DNA from: Candidatus Woesearchaeota archaeon
GTDB lineage: Archaea > Nanobdellota > Nanobdellia > Woesearchaeales > WJKR01
DNA length: 9,139 nucleotides
Direction: 5' to 3'
Assembly (NCBI GenBank): GCA_014729015.1
Contig: WJKR01000055.1
Coordinates: forward strand, 1 to 9,139
A program made the position numbers and the translations under genes. Below, piece by piece: positions 5,458-9,139 of the stretch (positions within the stretch are counted from its first letter, which is position 1; every line of letters begins with the position of its first letter). Under the pieces are notes generated by a model. The model saw nothing but the letters and a program-made list of their open reading frames with translations. It had not been told where the DNA came from and made no database searches.

Positions 5458-6684
5458 ATGGCTGAGGAAACCGTCATCTCGTTCGAGGACATCAGGTTCG
5501 TGCAGGAAAAGGGTCGTGTCCGCGGCGTCTTCCAGCAGCGCTACTTCTTTTCCTTGGCAAGCGATGAGCTTGCAGCCATCGGCGCTTTTACAGTGGAGGA
5601 TGGGTGTATAGTGTTCGCTGAACGGGAGAAACGGGCATGGAACAAGTTCATGCCTTTGCTGGATAAGGGCTTGGCGGCATTGACGCATGGCGTTCGGAAC
5701 AAGCCTTGCGTGTACATCCATAAGGAGAGCGGCGTCCCGTTGGTGGGGAGCAACGAGTTCGGCATCATCGACCGGGGGACGAACGTCCTTGAGGTCAAGC
5801 CGTTGACGGGCTGCAATCTTTCCTGCTCGTTCTGCTCGGTCGGGGAGGGTGAGAATGATAAGCGTGACGTGCTCGTCCAGGAGGAGTACTTGGTTGAGGT
5901 CTTCTCACAGGTCGCGAGACTGAAACGCCACCCCGTAGAGGCGAACATCGGCCCGCAGGGCGAGCCGTTGTTGTATCCGAGGCTCGTGGCATTGGTGCGC
6001 GACTTGAAACGGCGCGGCGCCGCCGTTGTCTCCATGAACACGAACGGGACGTTGCTGCATGAACGGTTGATCGATGCGTTGGGTGAAGCCGGTCTCGACC
6101 GTATCAATCTTTCCTTGCACACCTTCGACCAGTCGTTGAACGACAGGCTCATGGGCGGGGTGCAGGACCTCCGCCGGTTGCAGGAGATGATACGGTACTG
6201 TGCCGGGAAGATCGACGTCTTGTTGACGCCCGTGTTGCTGCCCGGTCTGAACGATCACTCGCTGGACGAACTCATCGTGCTGGCGAAGGGTATCAAGAAC
6301 CGTCATTGGCCGAGCATCGGCGTGCAGAACTTCTTGCACTACCCCGGCGGTCGTAATCCTGGCGTGAAGGAACGCTCGTGGGAGGCGTTCTATGCGTTGC
6401 TGCGCGAGAAGGAGCGGCAGCACGGTATCGAATTGACCATGAAAGGAAACCAACGAGAACTCTTCAACATCTGTCCTGACCAGTCCTTGCCGAAGCCGTT
6501 CAGGAAAGGGGAGGTCGTCACGGTCACGTTACGCGTTCCTGGCAGGGACAAGCAGGAGTGGCTCGGCGACGCCGATGAACGGGTAGTCACGGTCAGGGAG
6601 TGCAGGGACGGCAAGGAGGAGAAGCGGGTGAAGGTGCGATTGCTGCGGGATAAGCACAACATCTTCGCCGGCGTGCCTGCCTAG
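5458..6684 (+). CDS. Radical SAM enzyme, archaeal COG2100 type, function unknown
   Basis: The product is 408 aa. The 4Fe-4S/SAM motif is GCNLSCSFC (Cys 119, 123, 126). It is followed by the Gly-rich GPQGEPLLYP (about 165-174), which corresponds to the SAM-contacting GGE region, then SMNTNGTLL (192-200), DRINLSLHTFD (214-224), LLTPVLLPGLND (255-266) and SIGVQNFLHYPGGR (286-299). IIDRGTNVLEVKPLTGC before the cluster is typical of COG2100, a family with no established reaction. About 105 residues precede the barrel. Residues about 348-408 are beta-rich and TRAM-like, suggesting RNA binding, perhaps tRNA modification; this is inference. ATG 5458 was chosen because it lies 26 nt past a TATA box. 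ATG 5434 and 5422 are in frame but too close to that box. The gene is divergent from GINS, and its stop codon overlaps that of the convergent gene. Confidence 0.9.
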   Translation: MAEETVISFEDIRFVQEKGRVRGVFQQRYFFSLASDELAAIGAFTVEDGCIVFAEREKRAWNKFMPLLDKGLAALTHGVRNKPCVYIHKESGVPLVGSNEFGIIDRGTNVLEVKPLTGCNLSCSFCSVGEGENDKRDVLVQEEYLVEVFSQVARLKRHPVEANIGPQGEPLLYPRLVALVRDLKRRGAAVVSMNTNGTLLHERLIDALGEAGLDRINLSLHTFDQSLNDRLMGGVQDLRRLQEMIRYCAGKIDVLLTPVLLPGLNDHSLDELIVLAKGIKNRHWPSIGVQNFLHYPGGRNPGVKERSWEAFYALLREKERQHGIELTMKGNQRELFNICPDQSLPKPFRKGEVVTVTLRVPGRDKQEWLGDADERVVTVRECRDGKEEKRVKVRLLRDKHNIFAGVPA

Positions 6685-8630
6685 GAGAAGAAGTCCGCGA
6701 AGAAGTCGGCGATGCCATTGATGACCCTAGAGAGGATGCCTTGTCGCTCCTCGGCCTCGTCAGGGTCGGTGATGACTTCTTTTTCCGGGAGGTTGTTGTC
6801 CTCGTCGGCGTCCGGCGGCGTGTCCGAGGAATCGTTCGCTGGCGGCGTCGCGTCCTCTTGCGGTGGTGGCAGGGGCGCGAGCTCTTCGACCGGGTCGGTG
6901 ACCGTGATGGTCGCGGTGAGCGCGGTGACGGGCTGCCCTTTCGCTGTCAGCGTGGACGTGATGGTGAAATTGCTCTTGGTATAGTCATAGGGGACCCGCA
7001 GCTTGTACACGTACAGCTGCCTGCTCTCACCCCCATACAAGTAGGTGCTGCCGCTCGTGTCGCCGAAGGTTTGCTCGAGGTCGTCATCGTAATCTTCAAC
7101 GGCTTCGACATAGCTCGAACCGCTGTCCGCGATGTTCTCGGCATCGATCATGACCGTGACTTCTTCGCCGCGCGCCAGCTCGTCCGTGCTCGTCGTCTGT
7201 CCGAGGATGATGCTTTGGTTCTCCGGCAGGATGGTGAACGATTCCTGGGTGTAGAATAAGTTCCTCTCGCCGTCCTGGGTCGTGAACGTGCCGGACACCT
7301 CGACGGTGTGCGTCGTCTGGTTCTGCACTGCCGGCGGACGGTAGACTTTGAAGACGGGGTTCTCGTGCGCTGATGGAGAGAGTCGGTCCATGGCGATGGT
7401 CTCGTTGAAGAACGCCGCTCCTGCCCAGCCGTCGATGTTGAAGAAGGGGAGCACGTTGTCCTCGTTGTGGAGGTAGATGCCGATGGTGATGGGTTCTCCT
7501 GATCGCATCTTGCTCTTGCTGAGCACGATGGTCGGCGTGATGGTGTCCGTCTTGATCGTGAACGATCCTTTCTGGCGGTCGGAGAAGTGGTAGTCGTTGA
7601 CTGCTAAGGAGAGGTCGATCGTCGCCGCATAGGTGCCAGTGTACGGGCTGGTGAGCGTGGCGGTGAAGGTCTCCTTCGTCCCTGGCGGGACGGTGCCGGT
7701 GAAGAGGAGCTTGTCCCTTGACCGTTCCCATCCTTGCGCGTCGTTGACCTGGATGCCGTTGTCGAGCGTCGCGGTCAGCGCTGCTTGTGCATCGACGGAT
7801 TCCTTGTTCTGTACCGTGTATCGCAGGGTCGCTTCCCTGTTCGGTTTCAGCGTCGCCGGCGAGAGGCTGAACGTGGTGGCGTACGGCCAGGGGATGGTGA
7901 TCGTGGTGCTCTTTGTCGTCGCTGCCGGGTCCGGGTCGTCGTAGGACGCCTTGGCGTCGAGCGTCGACGTGTTCTGGTAGTCGTCGGCCTTGAACCAGTA
8001 GTCGTAGACGCGTTGCTCGTCCGGGTAGAGCAATGCCATGCTCGCTTGGAGCGTGTCGCCGACGCGGCGGTCGAAGTCGTCGAAGCGGGTGATGGTGAGC
8101 CCGTCGCCGACCGTCTCGTTGAGGACGATGTTCGTGGCGGTCTCGGTGCCCTTGTTCATGATCAGCAATCGGGCCTTGGTCTCCTCGTCATAGGAGAGCG
8201 TGTCGTCGTTCACCGTCCTGCTCAGCTCGAGCAGGGCCGTCTCGGGCACTTCCTCGTAAATCTTGATCCTCGTGCCGTAGTGATAGGCGCCTCCTTCGTC
8301 TGAGCGGGCGCCTTTTTCCGGGTCGTAGGAGATATTCTTGAGGCAGAACCGGTAGATGCCTTCCGCCTTGCAGGACTCCTGGTCTAGGAAGTACTCGTCA
8401 TCGTGCTCAGAAGCGGTCGCCGTCATAATATAGGATGCCTGGTTGCGCTTCAGCAGCGTCTTGACCAGCATCTCGTCGTCGCCGACGAGGTGGACGGTGG
8501 TGGCCTCGTAGTAGTCGTCGCCGATGGTGAAGAAGTCGTGGTACTCGTGCCAGTCGTCATGGATGGTCGTCTCCTCAGCGACGGCCGTTGGCAGGAGGAA
8601 TAGGAGGATGAAGAGGCATGCACGTATCAT
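6681..8630 (-). CDS. Secreted multidomain surface protein, beta-sandwich repeats with acidic stalk
   Basis: The product is 649 aa. The N-terminus MIRACLFILLFLLPTAVAEE is a Sec signal peptide with cleavage expected after AVA. A unique N-terminal domain (about 25-130) holds the only mature Cys residues (87 and 96), probably a disulfide. At least three Ig-like/CARDB- or DUF11-like segments follow: about 145-250 (RLLIMNKGTETATNIVL), 255-360 (SLSPATLKPNREATLRYTVQ) and 365-580 (LSKSKMRSGEPITIGIYLHN and ARGEEVTVMIDAEN, perhaps two domains). A Pro/Asp/Glu-rich stalk covers about 582-628. The end, GILSRVINGIADFFADFFS, is amphipathic rather than a transmembrane anchor. Eight or so N-x-S/T sequons suggest glycosylation. 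ATG 8630 lies 23 nt after a TATA box and so is probably leaderless. It follows the S-layer gene, so it may be an S-layer-associated protein; no specific function is recognised. Confidence 0.85.
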   Translation of the reverse strand: MIRACLFILLFLLPTAVAEETTIHDDWHEYHDFFTIGDDYYEATTVHLVGDDEMLVKTLLKRNQASYIMTATASEHDDEYFLDQESCKAEGIYRFCLKNISYDPEKGARSDEGGAYHYGTRIKIYEEVPETALLELSRTVNDDTLSYDEETKARLLIMNKGTETATNIVLNETVGDGLTITRFDDFDRRVGDTLQASMALLYPDEQRVYDYWFKADDYQNTSTLDAKASYDDPDPAATTKSTTITIPWPYATTFSLSPATLKPNREATLRYTVQNKESVDAQAALTATLDNGIQVNDAQGWERSRDKLLFTGTVPPGTKETFTATLTSPYTGTYAATIDLSLAVNDYHFSDRQKGSFTIKTDTITPTIVLSKSKMRSGEPITIGIYLHNEDNVLPFFNIDGWAGAAFFNETIAMDRLSPSAHENPVFKVYRPPAVQNQTTHTVEVSGTFTTQDGERNLFYTQESFTILPENQSIILGQTTSTDELARGEEVTVMIDAENIADSGSSYVEAVEDYDDDLEQTFGDTSGSTYLYGGESRQLYVYKLRVPYDYTKSNFTITSTLTAKGQPVTALTATITVTDPVEELAPLPPPQEDATPPANDSSDTPPDADEDNNLPEKEVITDPDEAEERQGILSRVINGIADFFADFFS

Positions 8631-8645
8631 GCATGCCTACGTGCA
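8614..8645. repeat. Two overlapping inverted repeats at the start codon (candidate operator)
   Basis: The first repeat has perfect 9-bp arms, AGGCATGCA at 8614-8622 and TGCATGCCT at 8630-8638, with a 7-nt spacer. The second has perfect 8-bp arms, TGCACGTA at 8619-8626 and TACGTGCA at 8638-8645, with an 11-nt spacer. They share bases, so the two pairings exclude each other. Together they cover the predicted transcription start and the ATG at 8630 of the secreted 649-residue protein. This is where a dimeric archaeal repressor would block initiation. Confidence 0.55.
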
Positions 8646-8652
8646 GTCCGGA

Positions 8653-8661
8653 TTATATAAA
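8653..8661 (-). promoter_or_regulatory. TATA box of the secreted surface protein gene
   Basis: The minus strand reads TTTATATAA, a strong box A. Its 3' end is 23 nt from ATG 8630, predicting a leaderless transcript. The overlapping inverted repeats lie directly downstream, between box and coding sequence. Confidence 0.72.
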
Positions 8662-8673
8662 AGTAGTGGTTAG

Positions 8674-8705
8674 GAAGAAAAAGGAAAAAAAAAGAAAAAA
8701 AATTT
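8674..8705 (-). terminator. Oligo-T terminator after the S-layer gene
   Basis: Starting about 9 nt past the S-layer stop, the minus strand carries several runs of T interrupted only by single or paired C residues, with no hairpin needed. This is a strong hairpin-free archaeal terminator, as expected for a highly expressed S-layer gene. Confidence 0.75.
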
Positions 8706-8713
8706 GTCGTTGC

Positions 8714-9139
8714 TTATCCGACGGTGTTGACTTCCAGGTCGGTGAGGTCGGTCGTGATGACTTCTACCTCGTCGCCTGAGAGGTCGTAGTCCTCGTACGC
8801 TGCCAAGACCTGCGCCGCACCAGTGGTGTCTTCGGCTAACATGCCGGCCACCATGATGGCGTTCTGGCTCTCCCAGAGCTTGATCTTCGCCTTGCCTTCA
8901 CTGAAGCCTTCAGTGCACACTTCTGGGTCGCCCATCAAGTCCATGGCAACCGTGTTCACACACGGACCGCCGACCGCGATTAATGGCGTCTCGCCGATGA
9001 GGCTCATGGCCTCGTCGTCGTACACCGCGATCTGGCCGACCACGAACTCGTTGATGACATAGGCGTCACCACTGTCGCCACCGCTGGTAACAACAACTGC
9101 GTCCGGGCCGTTGAGGAAGACCAAGAAGTCGGTCTCCTC
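8714..9139 (-). CDS. S-layer protein, C-terminal fragment (5' part outside window)
   Basis: The last 141 residues are visible. The frame is open to the right edge with no believable start, so this is the end of a larger protein. Motifs recall the C-terminal domain of archaeal S-layer proteins: PLIAVGGPCVNTVAMDLMGD (about 52-71), VCTEGF (74-79), GKAKIKLWES (82-91), NAIMVAG (93-99), DTTGAAQVLAAYEDY (104-118) and SGDEVEV (121-127). Cys60 and Cys75 are placed to form a disulfide. The fragment is acidic and ends DLTDLEVNTVG with no C-terminal membrane anchor. S-layer proteins form the crystalline outer coat, so high expression is expected, in line with the strong oligo-T terminator. The family call rests on remembered motifs, not on a search. 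Confidence 0.82.
   Translation of the reverse strand, partial: EETDFLVFLNGPDAVVVTSGGDSGDAYVINEFVVGQIAVYDDEAMSLIGETPLIAVGGPCVNTVAMDLMGDPEVCTEGFSEGKAKIKLWESQNAIMVAGMLAEDTTGAAQVLAAYEDYDLSGDEVEVITTDLTDLEVNTVG

Noticed and set aside
7734..8303. A 189-codon plus-strand frame opposite the secreted surface protein
   Set aside because: The translation is low-complexity Arg/Val/Gly-rich, as expected for the antisense of an Asp/Thr-rich gene, and it has no promoter or start context.
1..9139. CRISPR arrays, tRNA or rRNA genes, insertion sequences, defence genes
   Set aside because: No regular repeat-spacer pattern, no cloverleaf-like T-loop sequence in the short intergenic gaps and no transposase or nuclease motif was seen. 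Nearly all bases are accounted for by genes.

Overview
This window is from an archaeon. It carries archaeal-type translation and replication genes (ribosomal proteins L44e and S27e, initiation factor aIF2 alpha, Nop10, a GINS subunit), class III (type IV pilin) signal peptides, an archaeal S-layer C-terminus, and TATA-box promoters that place several start codons at or near the predicted transcription start. The lineage cannot be fixed from the sequence. The pilin and S-layer families resemble those of DPANN-type archaea (Woesearchaeota-like), which is inference.

Layout: (1) 1-2350, minus strand: four tightly overlapping genes for type IV pilin-like membrane proteins behind their own TATA box. 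The proximal two have canonical class III leaders with Glu at +5. The distal two carry an Asp one position later. The last gene has the largest ectodomain seen and runs off the left edge. (2) 2423-4343, minus strand: S27e, aIF2 alpha, Nop10 and a PAC2-family protein in a compact run with gaps of 4-7 nt or an ATGA overlap. It is closed by an oligo-T tract just before the pilin promoter. (3) 4417-5368, minus strand: GINS subunit and L44e, each with its own TATA box. (4) 5458-6684, plus strand: a radical SAM enzyme of the archaeal COG2100 type, divergent from GINS. (5) 6681-8630, minus strand: a secreted 649-residue protein of beta-sandwich-like domains with an acidic Pro-rich stalk and an amphipathic C-terminus. 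Its stop codon shares a CTAG palindrome with the stop of the radical SAM gene. (6) 8714-9139, minus strand: the C-terminus of an S-layer protein, followed by a strong oligo-T terminator.

The central block is an ordinary translation/replication neighbourhood. The flanks are cell surface: S-layer plus a secreted companion on the right, and a glycosylation-rich pilin-like cassette on the left. The most notable points are the ordered four-pilin cassette and two overlapping inverted repeats at the start codon of the 649-residue protein. A 10-mer from those repeats recurs at the promoter of the convergent radical SAM gene. No gene-free stretch exceeds about 100 bp. No RNA gene, CRISPR array or insertion sequence was seen.
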